From the NCBI GenBank assembly GCA_016786585.1, contig JAEUUI010000030.1:620001-684000 (forward strand): DNA of 64,000 bases, written 5' to 3'. Shown in pieces: positions 37,197-45,754 of this stretch. Each line of letters starts with the position of its first letter. Positions within the stretch are counted from its first letter, which is position 1. A model generated the notes under the pieces. The model saw only the letters and a list, made by a program, of their open reading frames with translations. It had not been told where the DNA came from and did no database searches. This DNA comes from Cyclobacteriaceae bacterium (GTDB taxonomy: Bacteria > Bacteroidota > Bacteroidia > Cytophagales > Cyclobacteriaceae). Both the position numbers and the translations under genes were made by a program.

Positions 37197-37206
37197 ATGT
37201 CACACC

Positions 37207-38022
37207 ATGAAGCATACTTGTTTATGCATCGGCCTGCTGATAGTCGCGCTTAACGCCCTGGCGCAGAACAAATCATTTCCCTATAAACTCACTAAAAAAG
37301 ATTTTTTCATTGCTCCGTTAAGTGCGGCCGCTTATTACGGATCAGACGAATTGGGTAAAAAGAAGGACCATAATCTTACCATAGATCAAATCGCAAAGCT
37401 CGACCGCACCGACATCAATCGCTTTGATCGCAACGCAACCTACCACTGGAACCGGGCCATGGACAAAACCAGCAACGTCCTGTACAAAACTTTGCCTTAC
37501 CTGCCCGCGATCGTTGTGATTCCCGAACTTGCTAAGAAAGAGTGGAATCACGGCTTGACGCTAGGTGTCATGTACCTGGAGGTTTTCTGGCTTACTACGG
37601 GAGTTACCGACATTACTAAGTCGCTTACCGGCCGAATCAGGCCTTACCTGTATAACACTTCGTTTACGCCCGAACAACGGTTTCGATTTCAAAACACGGA
37701 AGCACCAACCGCCAGCACTTCGTTTATTTCAGGACACAGTTCACGAACCTTCGCATTCGCTGTCTTTACGTCCAAAACTTTTACCGATATCTACGGAAAG
37801 GGAACACTGAGTACGATTGTTTGGGCAACTTCACTTTCTGCAGCTTCACTCACCGCTTATTCACGCGTAGCAGCCGGTGAACATTTCCCTACCGATGTAT
37901 TGGCCGGAGCGATTGTTGGCAGCGCAATTGGTTACTTCATTCCGGTTCTTCATAAAAATACCCCGGACAATCTGAGTGTTTCAGTAATGCCGGGGTATTT
38001 CAACGTGTCGTATCGTTTCTGA
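37207..38022 (+). CDS. Phosphatase PAP2 family protein
   Basis: 271 aa with a signal peptide ending at A-L-A-Q. The three acid phosphatase motifs are K-S-L-T-G-R-I-R-P, S-G-H-S-S-R-T-F and S-R-V-A-A-G-E-H-F-P-T-D. The central His in S-G-H-S and the His of G-E-H-F are the catalytic pair. Possible substrates are undecaprenyl diphosphate or phosphatidic acid. A signal peptide with few helices suggests a periplasmic or outer-membrane type. It abuts the convergent paaN gene. Confidence 0.9.
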   Translation: MKHTCLCIGLLIVALNALAQNKSFPYKLTKKDFFIAPLSAAAYYGSDELGKKKDHNLTIDQIAKLDRTDINRFDRNATYHWNRAMDKTSNVLYKTLPYLPAIVVIPELAKKEWNHGLTLGVMYLEVFWLTTGVTDITKSLTGRIRPYLYNTSFTPEQRFRFQNTEAPTASTSFISGHSSRTFAFAVFTSKTFTDIYGKGTLSTIVWATSLSAASLTAYSRVAAGEHFPTDVLAGAIVGSAIGYFIPVLHKNTPDNLSVSVMPGYFNVSYRF

Positions 38023-39687
38023 TTACATCACCGGTTCACGGTGACCAACCCACGTAAAGCGTTTTGTTACGTATTCCGGATTAGTAAAGGATGCATTGCC
38101 CGCCGGGTTTCCACCTGTTACGTGGAAATCGGAAAACGCAGCGTTTTGATTCATATAAATTCCACCGGTAAGATTGAATGATACCGGTGTTGCTGCCAGC
38201 GCCATTTCATCCGCAATCTTTTCTTTCACGGCAGGATTGGTAGTGTATGCACCACACGAAATCGCACCGTGATGAATCGCCATTTCCTGCGCGAGCTGAA
38301 TTGATTCGTCTGTGTTTTTTGTTTTGATCAGGAACACAATCGGGCCGAACAGTTCGGCACCAAATACATCTTTCTTCGAAGAATCAACCTCCAGAATTAC
38401 CGGGGTGGCCACCCGTGCATTTTTAAACATCGGATTTTCGAACGTGCGCGATTTCAGCCAAACTTTGCCTGAAAACTTCTCAGCCTCCAATACGCGTTCG
38501 CTTGTTTTTTTATTTTGAACTGCACCTAATACGAATGGACCAGCTTTCGGATTATCGATCAAGCCATTGATGTTGTCAACAAGTTTCTGCGCAAACTCAT
38601 CGAACGTCACTGTTCCATGAGGTGTCGGGATTCCGCCCTCCGGGATATAAAAGTTTTGCGGAGCGGTACACATTTGTCCGCTGTAGAGATTTATCGAGAA
38701 CGCGAGATTCGCAGCTGTCTTATCAATATCTGCTACAGAATCGAGAATAACCGAGTTCACACCTGTCTTTTCTGTGAAAACAATTTTATTCGGCAAAGCC
38801 TCGAGGTAGCTGCCGAAGGTAGAATTGCCGGTGTAATCAATCAGTTTCACATCCTTATGTTCGGCCAGTTCTTTGGTGATCATTTTGTCGTATGTATCAA
38901 CCGCAAGCTGACACGTATTCGGATCGAAATTGTTTTCGCTCAATACTTTTTGAATTTCGGCAACCACAATTGCAATCGGAAGAATGGCTCCCGGATGCGG
39001 CTTCACAATCACAGCATTGCCCGTAATCAAGCTGCCATAAATTCCGGTCACGGAATTCCAGGTAGGAAACGTTGAACAACCGATTACAACCGAGATGCCT
39101 TTCGGAACAGCACGCCATTCTTTGTTTAATTGAATGTTGAACTTACCCATGGGTTTATCCCACAAGGCCGATGACGGGAAGCGCTTCAATTCTTCATAGC
39201 CGGCTGCAATTGCCTCCAGGGCGCGATCCGCTGCGTGCGGGCCCGATGCCTGGAAAGCCATCATGTAACCTTGCCCTGTTGTGTGCATAGTAGCATAGGC
39301 GATCTCAAAAAATCTTCCTTTCATACGGTCAAGCGATTCCATCAGGATTGCTGCACGTTCTTCTGCGCTAACTTTTCTCCAGGTATGAAACGCACTCCTG
39401 GCATTATTAATTAATGTATTAACCGAATACGTTGGGTACGAAATCTTCAACGGTTCCTGCAGGTAGGGAGATTCCTCCTGCCCCGCCCAGCCTTCGGCAT
39501 TACTTTGTTTGAGTTCTGAAAACTTGTTGCCTAACGCAGCTTTAAATTTTGCCTGACCATCGGCATCAGCAGTTTCACCATACACTGCAGGAGCAGGATG
39601 TTCGGGAAATGCCGCATAGAATTTTCGGCTGTGCAGTGCATCAATTGCTTTGGTCAGAACGGAATTATGTTTTTCAAAAAGACTCAT
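38023..39687 (-). CDS. paaN: Phenylacetic acid degradation protein PaaN (aldehyde dehydrogenase fold)
   Basis: 554 aa, aldehyde dehydrogenase superfamily. The catalytic Cys is in G-Q-M-C-T-A-P-Q-N, V-F-T-E-K-T-G-V-N-S covers the general-base region and the NAD-binding site shows F-P-T-W-N-S. It resembles the PaaN group rather than the PaaZ fusion because there is no C-terminal hydratase domain. In the phenylacetate pathway the enzyme would oxidise an aldehyde of the opened ring; no other paa gene is in the window, so the substrate is uncertain. Confidence 0.82.
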   Translation of the reverse strand: MSLFEKHNSVLTKAIDALHSRKFYAAFPEHPAPAVYGETADADGQAKFKAALGNKFSELKQSNAEGWAGQEESPYLQEPLKISYPTYSVNTLINNARSAFHTWRKVSAEERAAILMESLDRMKGRFFEIAYATMHTTGQGYMMAFQASGPHAADRALEAIAAGYEELKRFPSSALWDKPMGKFNIQLNKEWRAVPKGISVVIGCSTFPTWNSVTGIYGSLITGNAVIVKPHPGAILPIAIVVAEIQKVLSENNFDPNTCQLAVDTYDKMITKELAEHKDVKLIDYTGNSTFGSYLEALPNKIVFTEKTGVNSVILDSVADIDKTAANLAFSINLYSGQMCTAPQNFYIPEGGIPTPHGTVTFDEFAQKLVDNINGLIDNPKAGPFVLGAVQNKKTSERVLEAEKFSGKVWLKSRTFENPMFKNARVATPVILEVDSSKKDVFGAELFGPIVFLIKTKNTDESIQLAQEMAIHHGAISCGAYTTNPAVKEKIADEMALAATPVSFNLTGGIYMNQNAAFSDFHVTGGNPAGNASFTNPEYVTKRFTWVGHREPVM

Positions 39688-39715
39688 GATATCGTTTAAT
39701 TAAATTTCTAATACT

Positions 39716-40432
39716 CTATTTCGTATAACCGAACACGCGCTTCAGCAGTTCGGTAGTCCGGGCAACCGGATCCTGACGAATATTTTTTTCTTCTTTGGCA
39801 ATCATTACAAACAAGCCCTCGATGGCCTTGTCGGTTGCATAATCATCCAGGTTAGGATTCACTTTTTCTACTAATGGAATCTGATTGTATCGCGAAACAA
39901 TCTCCCCGTAATACTTCGTAGCATTTACTTTATTCAACGAGTTCTGAATAACGGGCTTGAATTTCTCTTTTAGCCGTGCTGACGTAGTCCGTTTTAAATA
40001 TTCGGTTGCTGCATTTTCTTCGCCCCGTAGTATTGACCATGCATCCTGGATCGTCATCGATTTAATCGCAGCAATGAAAATCGGCTTGGCCTCCTTCGCA
40101 GCATCCTCCGCCCCGCGATTTAATGTCATCACGAATTTATCAACCTGTCCGCCCAGTCCGATTTTGCGTACTGCATCCTCTACCTTTTTAACATCGGGCG
40201 GAAACGGAATCTTGATTTCCGGATTCTTAAAATATCCATCCGTAACAGAAACAAGATCGGACCCGGTAGAAATACCTTTCACCAGCGCTTCTTTCAATCC
40301 TTCCGCAACCTCAGCGGTTGTTAACGGCTTCTCACCGCCAATGCTTTTATTCACACTATCGAGTGCCTGGTTAATCTGGGCGCTGGTACAGCCCGTTAAT
40401 ACAAACACGAGAATCCATTTGATTTTCCGCAT
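39716..40432 (-). CDS. DUF4197 lipoprotein
   Basis: 238 aa with a lipoprotein signal (V-F-V-L-T-G-C, lipid Cys15). The mature part is an all-helical DUF4197 domain with T-A-E-V-A-E-G-L-K-E-A-L, L-N-R-G-A-E-D-A-A-K-E-A and L-D-D-Y-A-T-D-K-A-I-E-G-L-F. Its function is unknown. It lies 28 bp upstream of paaN and 72 bp downstream of the alpha-hydroxyacid dehydrogenase gene, all on the minus strand, but no shared pathway is apparent. Confidence 0.88.
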   Translation of the reverse strand: MRKIKWILVFVLTGCTSAQINQALDSVNKSIGGEKPLTTAEVAEGLKEALVKGISTGSDLVSVTDGYFKNPEIKIPFPPDVKKVEDAVRKIGLGGQVDKFVMTLNRGAEDAAKEAKPIFIAAIKSMTIQDAWSILRGEENAATEYLKRTTSARLKEKFKPVIQNSLNKVNATKYYGEIVSRYNQIPLVEKVNPNLDDYATDKAIEGLFVMIAKEEKNIRQDPVARTTELLKRVFGYTK

Positions 40433-40504
40433 AGAAGGGTTTTCTAACGGGGCTAAATTATGGGAAGGGCTCTCAAAATCCTATCGAATTCTGATTCACG
40501 AATG

Positions 40505-41776
40505 CTAGGTCCTAATCAGCATTTCCTGTTTGATCTCCGCAATATTCTTGCATCCCGCAAGGGCCATCGTCAATTCAAAATCGGCCATCATGTTACGCAT
40601 TACTTCGTAAACACCCTGCTCTCCACCAATGGTTAGTCCATACACGTAAGGCCTGCCGACACAAACAGCCTTAGCACCCAAGGCAAGCGCTTTTATAACA
40701 TCCGCTCCACCTCGGATTCCTGAATCGAGTAACACCGGAATTCTGTTTTGCACAACCTCCGCGATTTTCGGAAGCGCATCAAGCGTTGCAATCGACCCAT
40801 CCGTCTGCCGGCCGCCATGGTTGGAAACAATAATTCCATTAACGCCTGCATCAAGCGCTTTTCGTGCATCATCTGAATGCATAATCCCTTTCAGGATGAT
40901 GGGTAGTTTTGTATTCTGTCGCAAAAAACTCAAATCGCTCCAGGTGGTTGCCGGGTTGGAATAAATGCTTACAAATTTTCTAACCGCCTTCAACGGTCTT
41001 CCGGATTTGAGCTTTGAAAAGAATCCGTTACCGGGATAGTTGTTCACCATCGAGATCAATCCAAACAGCGATTGCAGCGTAACGTTTCGCTTGATGGGTT
41101 GACTATCATCGGGCTCATCGATCAATTTTTGAAAAACGGGGTCAGACGTGTATTGTGCAATACCCTTTCCTTCAAGAAAAGGCAAATAGGCAACATCGAG
41201 ATCGCGCGTGCGCCAGCCGAGCAATGTTGTGTCGAGTGTTACAACCAATGCGTTACAGCCACAGGCCTCCGCCCGTTTTAAAAAACTCAATACCAGATCG
41301 TTCGATTTGCTCCAGTACAGTTGAAACCACCTCGGGCTTTCGCCCATGACATTCGCACAGGCCTCCATTGGCTTCGAAGCCTGATTTGAAAATATATACG
41401 GCAACCCTAATCGTGCCGCAGCGTGGGCTACCGCCAGATCGGCTTTCGGATGAACCATTTCCAGCACACCTACGGGAGCAAACAATAATGGAGCAGGAAG
41501 TTTTTGGCCGAACAACTCAATCGAAGTATCACGCACCGAAACATCCCGCAACATTCGCGGAACAATCTGCCAGCGATCAAAAGCATTACGATTGGCTTGC
41601 ATGGTTGCCTCGGTACCGGCACCTCCGGCTATATACGCGAATGCTTCCTTCGACATTTCTTTTTTCGCCTTACGCTCAAGCTTTTCGAACGATGCTTTAG
41701 CTGAAAGTTTCTTGCCGGCAAAGCCGTTGAGGTAAATTTCTTTTTGCCAGTCGGGTGCAGATAGCGATTCTTCCAT
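40505..41776 (-). CDS. FMN-dependent alpha-hydroxy-acid dehydrogenase (LldD-like)
   Basis: 423 aa. The FMN TIM-barrel has Y-I-A-G-G-A-G-T-E at the N-terminal end, the catalytic S-N-H-G-G-R-Q (His and Arg) and the phosphate-binding D-S-G-I-R-G-G and G-R-P-Y-V-Y-G-L. It oxidises an L-alpha-hydroxy acid such as L-lactate. The A-G-G-A-G-T-E variant is closer to lactate oxidase/mandelate-type enzymes than to E. coli LldD, so the electron acceptor (oxygen or a quinone) cannot be read. A 94-bp divergent spacer separates it from cinA. Confidence 0.85.
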   Translation of the reverse strand: MEESLSAPDWQKEIYLNGFAGKKLSAKASFEKLERKAKKEMSKEAFAYIAGGAGTEATMQANRNAFDRWQIVPRMLRDVSVRDTSIELFGQKLPAPLLFAPVGVLEMVHPKADLAVAHAAARLGLPYIFSNQASKPMEACANVMGESPRWFQLYWSKSNDLVLSFLKRAEACGCNALVVTLDTTLLGWRTRDLDVAYLPFLEGKGIAQYTSDPVFQKLIDEPDDSQPIKRNVTLQSLFGLISMVNNYPGNGFFSKLKSGRPLKAVRKFVSIYSNPATTWSDLSFLRQNTKLPIILKGIMHSDDARKALDAGVNGIIVSNHGGRQTDGSIATLDALPKIAEVVQNRIPVLLDSGIRGGADVIKALALGAKAVCVGRPYVYGLTIGGEQGVYEVMRNMMADFELTMALAGCKNIAEIKQEMLIRT

Positions 41777-41822
41777 TCAGGTAAACTACAAAGAATCGGG
41801 AGGCATTCAAATCGTTCCTGTG

Positions 41823-41852
41823 TTTCTGTTTCCATGATTTTCCTGATATTTG
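41823..41852 (+). promoter_or_regulatory. Candidate cinA promoter
   Basis: TTTC (41823-41826), an 18-base spacer and GATATTTG (41845-41852) resemble TTTG-N18-TAnnTTTG, with one mismatch in each box. The predicted leader before the ATG at 41871 is about 15 bases. Confidence 0.38.
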
Positions 41853-41870
41853 CGTGCCTTATTTATCCAC

Positions 41871-43118
41871 ATGAAAAAAATTCTTGCTGAACTTCTGACC
41901 ATCGGTGACGAAATCCTGTACGGACAAATTGTTGACACGAACTCGCAGTGGATGAGCGTAGAGCTCGACAAAATCGGAATCAAGGTTATTCGCAAAACAA
42001 CCGTTGGCGATCAGGAAGATGAAATTATCACCGCTTTCGCGGAAGCAGAAAAACGTGCGGATGTGATTTTAATAACAGGCGGCCTCGGCCCTACCAACGA
42101 TGATCTGACCAAGCCTTGCCTGGCAAAATATTTCAACTGCGGAATGGTGCTCAACGAAGAAGCGCTTGCTGAAGTAACTGAATTTTTTAAAAGTCGCGGC
42201 CGTGAACTTACGGAAGTCAATCGCCTTCAGGCAATGTTACCAACCGCGTGCGAAAAGGTTACCAACCAGATCGGTACGGCCCCGGGCATGTGGTTCCCAA
42301 AAGGCAACAAAGTTTTTATGTCGATGCCGGGCGTACCGCACGAGATGAAGATGATGATGACCGACTTCGTACTCCCGCGTCTTAAGCAAACGTTTCAAAC
42401 ACCTGTAATCTATCACAAAGTGGTTCGCACCATTGGCGTTGGTGAATCAGTTCTCGCTGAAAAAATTGCAGATTGGGAAAACAGCTTACCGAAGCATATC
42501 GGGTTGGCATACTTACCAAGTCTGGGTGAAGTAAAATTACGCATCACCGGCTTTGGCGATTCCTATCAAAGTCTGGAAGCAGAAATAACCGACCTGACAA
42601 CCAAGCTAAACGATCGTATCGGTCAGTTTATATTCGGTTATGGAGATGATCCGATCGAAGCCGTCATTGGCAGAACACTGATGGAGAAAAAACTCACGCT
42701 CTCAATTGCCGAAAGTTGTACGGGCGGTTATTTGTCGCACTTGGTCACCAGTATTCCGGGAAGTTCTTCTTATTTCTTAGGCAGCATTGTTCCATACGAT
42801 TACCAAATCAAAATGCGACAGCTGGGAGTAAAACCCGAAACACTTGAAAAATATGGCGCGGTGAGCGAACCAACGATCATTGAAATGGCAAACATCGTAC
42901 GGGCCAAATTCAATACCGACATTGGGGTTGCCACCAGCGGCATTGCAGGACCCGGGGGCGCAACGCCTGATAAGCCTGTGGGTACCGTTTGGATTGCGTA
43001 TTCCGACAAGCATCAAACCGTAACGAAGAAGTTGCAGCTTTCGAAAGACCGCATGATCAACATTCGTTCTGCATCCATTGCTGTTCTGAACCTGATCCGG
43101 CAAAGTCTGCCAAAATAA
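41871..43118 (+). CDS. cinA: CinA family protein, NMN deamidase / competence-damage domain
   Basis: 415 aa from the ATG at 41871; the longer reading begins inside the promoter. The N-terminal MoCF-like domain has T-I-G-D-E-I-L-Y-G, T-G-G-L-G-P-T-N-D-D and M-P-G-V-P-H-E-M. The C-terminal CinA domain (about 260-410) has L-S-I-A-E-S-C-T-G-G and S-G-I-A-G-P-G-G. These carry, in related proteins, ADP-ribose pyrophosphatase and NMN deamidase activities in NAD salvage. Divergent from the FMN enzyme and followed by the E2 gene. Confidence 0.92.
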   Translation: MKKILAELLTIGDEILYGQIVDTNSQWMSVELDKIGIKVIRKTTVGDQEDEIITAFAEAEKRADVILITGGLGPTNDDLTKPCLAKYFNCGMVLNEEALAEVTEFFKSRGRELTEVNRLQAMLPTACEKVTNQIGTAPGMWFPKGNKVFMSMPGVPHEMKMMMTDFVLPRLKQTFQTPVIYHKVVRTIGVGESVLAEKIADWENSLPKHIGLAYLPSLGEVKLRITGFGDSYQSLEAEITDLTTKLNDRIGQFIFGYGDDPIEAVIGRTLMEKKLTLSIAESCTGGYLSHLVTSIPGSSSYFLGSIVPYDYQIKMRQLGVKPETLEKYGAVSEPTIIEMANIVRAKFNTDIGVATSGIAGPGGATPDKPVGTVWIAYSDKHQTVTKKLQLSKDRMINIRSASIAVLNLIRQSLPK

Positions 43119-43184
43119 ACCCTGACGGTTTTCATAGCCTTACGGCAGACGGTATTTTTATTCCATTCAGGCTGTTTTCGTGTG

Positions 43185-43215
43185 TTAGTGATCCTACAAA
43201 AAAAGGCTAATTTTA
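43185..43215 (+). promoter_or_regulatory. Weak candidate promoter of the E2 gene
   Basis: TTAG (43185-43188), a 19-base spacer and TAATTTTA (43208-43215) fit the Bacteroidota consensus with one mismatch in each box, ending about 24 bases before the ATG at 43240. Confidence 0.3.
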
Positions 43216-43239
43216 CGCTCCGAAAACGTTAGAAATCGT

Positions 43240-44541
43240 ATGGCATCAGTAGAGCTAATCATGCCTAAAATGGGCGAAAGTATCATGGAAGCGACTATCC
43301 TTTCATGGTTAAAGAAGCCTGGCGACAAGATCGAGCAGGACGAGTCCGTGCTGGAAGTTGCCACCGATAAGGTAGATACCGAAGTTCCCTCCACCCATGC
43401 CGGAGTTTTGAAAGAAATTCTTGCGAAGGAAGGTGAAGTGGTGAAAGTTGGAAAGCCCATCGCGATTATCACTACCGATGCCGAGGCATCAGCAACATCC
43501 GCCCCGGTAACGCCCGAGTCTAAGAAAGAAGTTAAAAAAGCCGGTAAAGAAACTGCTGAGCCCGGGCTAAACGGCTCGAACGGTGTTTCGCATGCAGCGG
43601 CAGATTATAAATCATCGAATCGTTTTTATTCACCGCTTGTTAAGAACATCGCGAAAGAAGAGAATATTTCCGTAGCTGAACTCGAAACCATTTCAGGATC
43701 CGGCCTGGAAGGACGTGTAACCAAAAAAGATATTCTCGGATACGTTCAAAACCGTAAGCTTGGCAAAACAATCCAGTCAACCCCGGTTAAATCTGTTTCA
43801 TCTGGTCCGTTGGTTCCTGCTTCGGTAAGCGCAGGCGATGAGATTATTGAAATGGATCGCATGCGTAAAATGATTGCCGAACGCATGGTTGATTCAAAAC
43901 GTATTTCACCTCACGTTACATCATTCGTGGAAGCCGATGTTACCAACATCGTGTTCTGGAGAAACAAGATGAAGAACGAGTTCCAGAAACGGGAAGGCGA
44001 TGCATTAACGTTTACTCCGATTTTCATTGAAGCGATCATCCAGGCGATTAAAGACTACCCGATGATTAACATCCAGGTAGATGGCGACCGGATTATCAAG
44101 AAAAAAGATATCAACATCGGCATGGCAGTAGCACTACCAACCGGTAACCTGATTGTTCCTGTAATCCGGAACGCTGATCAGTTTAACCTCACAGGCCTGG
44201 CGAAAGTTGTTAATGATCTCGCCAAGCGTGCCCGTGAAAACAAACTCAAACCAGACGAACTTTCAGGCGGAACCTTTACTGTATCGAATGTAGGATCGTT
44301 CGGTAACGTTATGGGAACTCCAATCATTATGCAGCCGCAGGTTGGTATCATTGCCCTGGGCGCGGTTCAGAAAAAACCTGCGGTTGTCGAAACCCCTTAT
44401 GGAGATGCGATTGCGGTGCGCCACAAAATGTTCCTGTCACACTCATACGATCATCGCGTAGTTGACGGATCGCTTGGTGGCATGGTCGTGAGGCGCGTGG
44501 CTGACTATCTTGAGAAGTTCGACATCAACCGAAGCATCTAA
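43240..44541 (+). CDS. 2-oxo acid dehydrogenase E2 component (dihydrolipoamide acyltransferase)
   Basis: 433 aa. The lipoyl domain (about residues 1-78) has the modified Lys44 in A-T-D-K-V-D-T. A peripheral-subunit-binding domain follows (about 127-165, S-P-L-V-K-N-I-A with G-R-V-T-K-K-D-I), and then the catalytic domain with H-R-V-V-D-G (His405, Asp409). It transfers an acyl group to CoA in a pyruvate, branched-chain or 2-oxoglutarate complex. No E1 or E3 gene is adjacent, and the type cannot be fixed from the sequence. A terminator follows. Confidence 0.92.
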   Translation: MASVELIMPKMGESIMEATILSWLKKPGDKIEQDESVLEVATDKVDTEVPSTHAGVLKEILAKEGEVVKVGKPIAIITTDAEASATSAPVTPESKKEVKKAGKETAEPGLNGSNGVSHAAADYKSSNRFYSPLVKNIAKEENISVAELETISGSGLEGRVTKKDILGYVQNRKLGKTIQSTPVKSVSSGPLVPASVSAGDEIIEMDRMRKMIAERMVDSKRISPHVTSFVEADVTNIVFWRNKMKNEFQKREGDALTFTPIFIEAIIQAIKDYPMINIQVDGDRIIKKKDINIGMAVALPTGNLIVPVIRNADQFNLTGLAKVVNDLAKRARENKLKPDELSGGTFTVSNVGSFGNVMGTPIIMQPQVGIIALGAVQKKPAVVETPYGDAIAVRHKMFLSHSYDHRVVDGSLGGMVVRRVADYLEKFDINRSI

Positions 44542-44548
44542 AAAAAAG

Positions 44549-44576
44549 AAAAGCCCTGTTCTGCAGGGCTTTTTTT
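44549..44576 (+). terminator. Intrinsic terminator after the E2 gene
   Basis: AAGCCCTG (44551-44558) pairs with CAGGGCTT (44564-44571) around a five-base loop. The stem extends by A-T pairs on the outside and ends in a run of seven T. Confidence 0.88.
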
Positions 44577-44593
44577 ATGGGAATTGATTTCGA

Positions 44594-45748
44594 CTATCTT
44601 CTTAACGACAAATATCCACTAACAGCCTCACCGGCCTTTCTTCGGATAACGTAGAAGTAGTTACCGGTTGGAAGATCTTTGGATCCGCCTACGTTCGATT
44701 TTCCATTGAAGCGCTTCGCAACATCATCATTGTCGTAGTTCTTCATTTCGAAAACCAAGTCGCCCCACCGATTGTAAATCGATACAACATCACTCTCTAC
44801 CAAATTATCGATATGGATGTAGTTATTGATCTCATCGTCAGGATTCGGCGAAATGGCATTAAACACCACGATCGACTGATTCTCCGCCAGTATCCCCAGC
44901 GTTACAAACCCAGCCGATGGCGATTGTTCACTCTCTGTAGTTGCATTGGTGGATCCCGTTCCGCGCCCGATTGATTTAAAATCATCCGCAACATCATCGG
45001 AATACGCCACTACAAAACGGTTTGCCGAACCAGCGTCCAAACCTTCATCTCCTTCAACCGGCAAAACGATTCTGGCACCTTCAAGTGATCCCGAAGCAAC
45101 GTCTACCGCCCAGTAACGCTTATCTGAAATATCTTCTAATGAAGAATTTGTGTTTAAGGTTTGACCTTGTTGCAACTCGGTAAGGGTAATTCCGATCTCG
45201 GAGGCAGTGGTGATTCCATTTATTTCAACCGGAAGATAGGTTGTTCCATTTCCTACCGGGAAAAGTTTCGTGCCGGTGCCCTCCTGGTAAACCGGTGCAT
45301 TGATGTGCGACAAATCCGATCCGCCCGTGACAACAGCGGTTGGAGCAAAATGAATCTTCGAACCATTCTGTGCCGTAATTATACCATCGGTAAGCGTAAG
45401 ACTTTCCGAAACCGTTACGTCAGCCAGAATTTGCTTTAATCCACCTCCGCTGATGACAAGCTTGCTGAACGACTGATTGTTGTGATTGATAATCTGCGGC
45501 TTGGATGTATCCGTGCTATTAAAGGTAATCTGTCCTTCGCCTGCATCGTAGGTACCCAGATTCAGCCACGTACCCCCCACAACCATGTTACCGTTGTTGA
45601 TCAATGTACCTTCGTTAACCAGGCTGTCTTTCACACTGATTACGCCAGTTGAGGAGATACTTACAGTAGTACCCGATTTGTTGTAAAAATTTTGGCCGAG
45701 AACGGAGAACGCTCCAAGCAACAACGTAAAAGTTATCGTAATCTTCAT
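44594..45748 (-). CDS. Type IX secretion substrate with type B (gliding-motility) C-terminal domain
   Basis: 384 aa with a signal peptide ending near S-V-L-G-Q. Beta-strand-rich repeats of an autotransporter-like or head domain cover about residues 20-290, with several short T-L-I-N-N-G-N type turns. Residues from about 295 are the type B sorting domain: F-N-A-I-S-P-N-P-D-D-E-I-N-N-Y, V-S-I-Y-N-R-W-G-D-L-V-F-E, F-N-G-K-S-N and a terminal S-G-Y-L-S-L-R-R. The protein should be secreted through T9SS and stay at or leave the surface. It is 6 bp downstream of the 898-aa repeat protein, so co-transcribed. Confidence 0.85.
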   Translation of the reverse strand: MKITITFTLLLGAFSVLGQNFYNKSGTTVSISSTGVISVKDSLVNEGTLINNGNMVVGGTWLNLGTYDAGEGQITFNSTDTSKPQIINHNNQSFSKLVISGGGLKQILADVTVSESLTLTDGIITAQNGSKIHFAPTAVVTGGSDLSHINAPVYQEGTGTKLFPVGNGTTYLPVEINGITTASEIGITLTELQQGQTLNTNSSLEDISDKRYWAVDVASGSLEGARIVLPVEGDEGLDAGSANRFVVAYSDDVADDFKSIGRGTGSTNATTESEQSPSAGFVTLGILAENQSIVVFNAISPNPDDEINNYIHIDNLVESDVVSIYNRWGDLVFEMKNYDNDDVAKRFNGKSNVGGSKDLPTGNYFYVIRRKAGEAVSGYLSLRR

Positions 45749-45754
45749 AAGCCT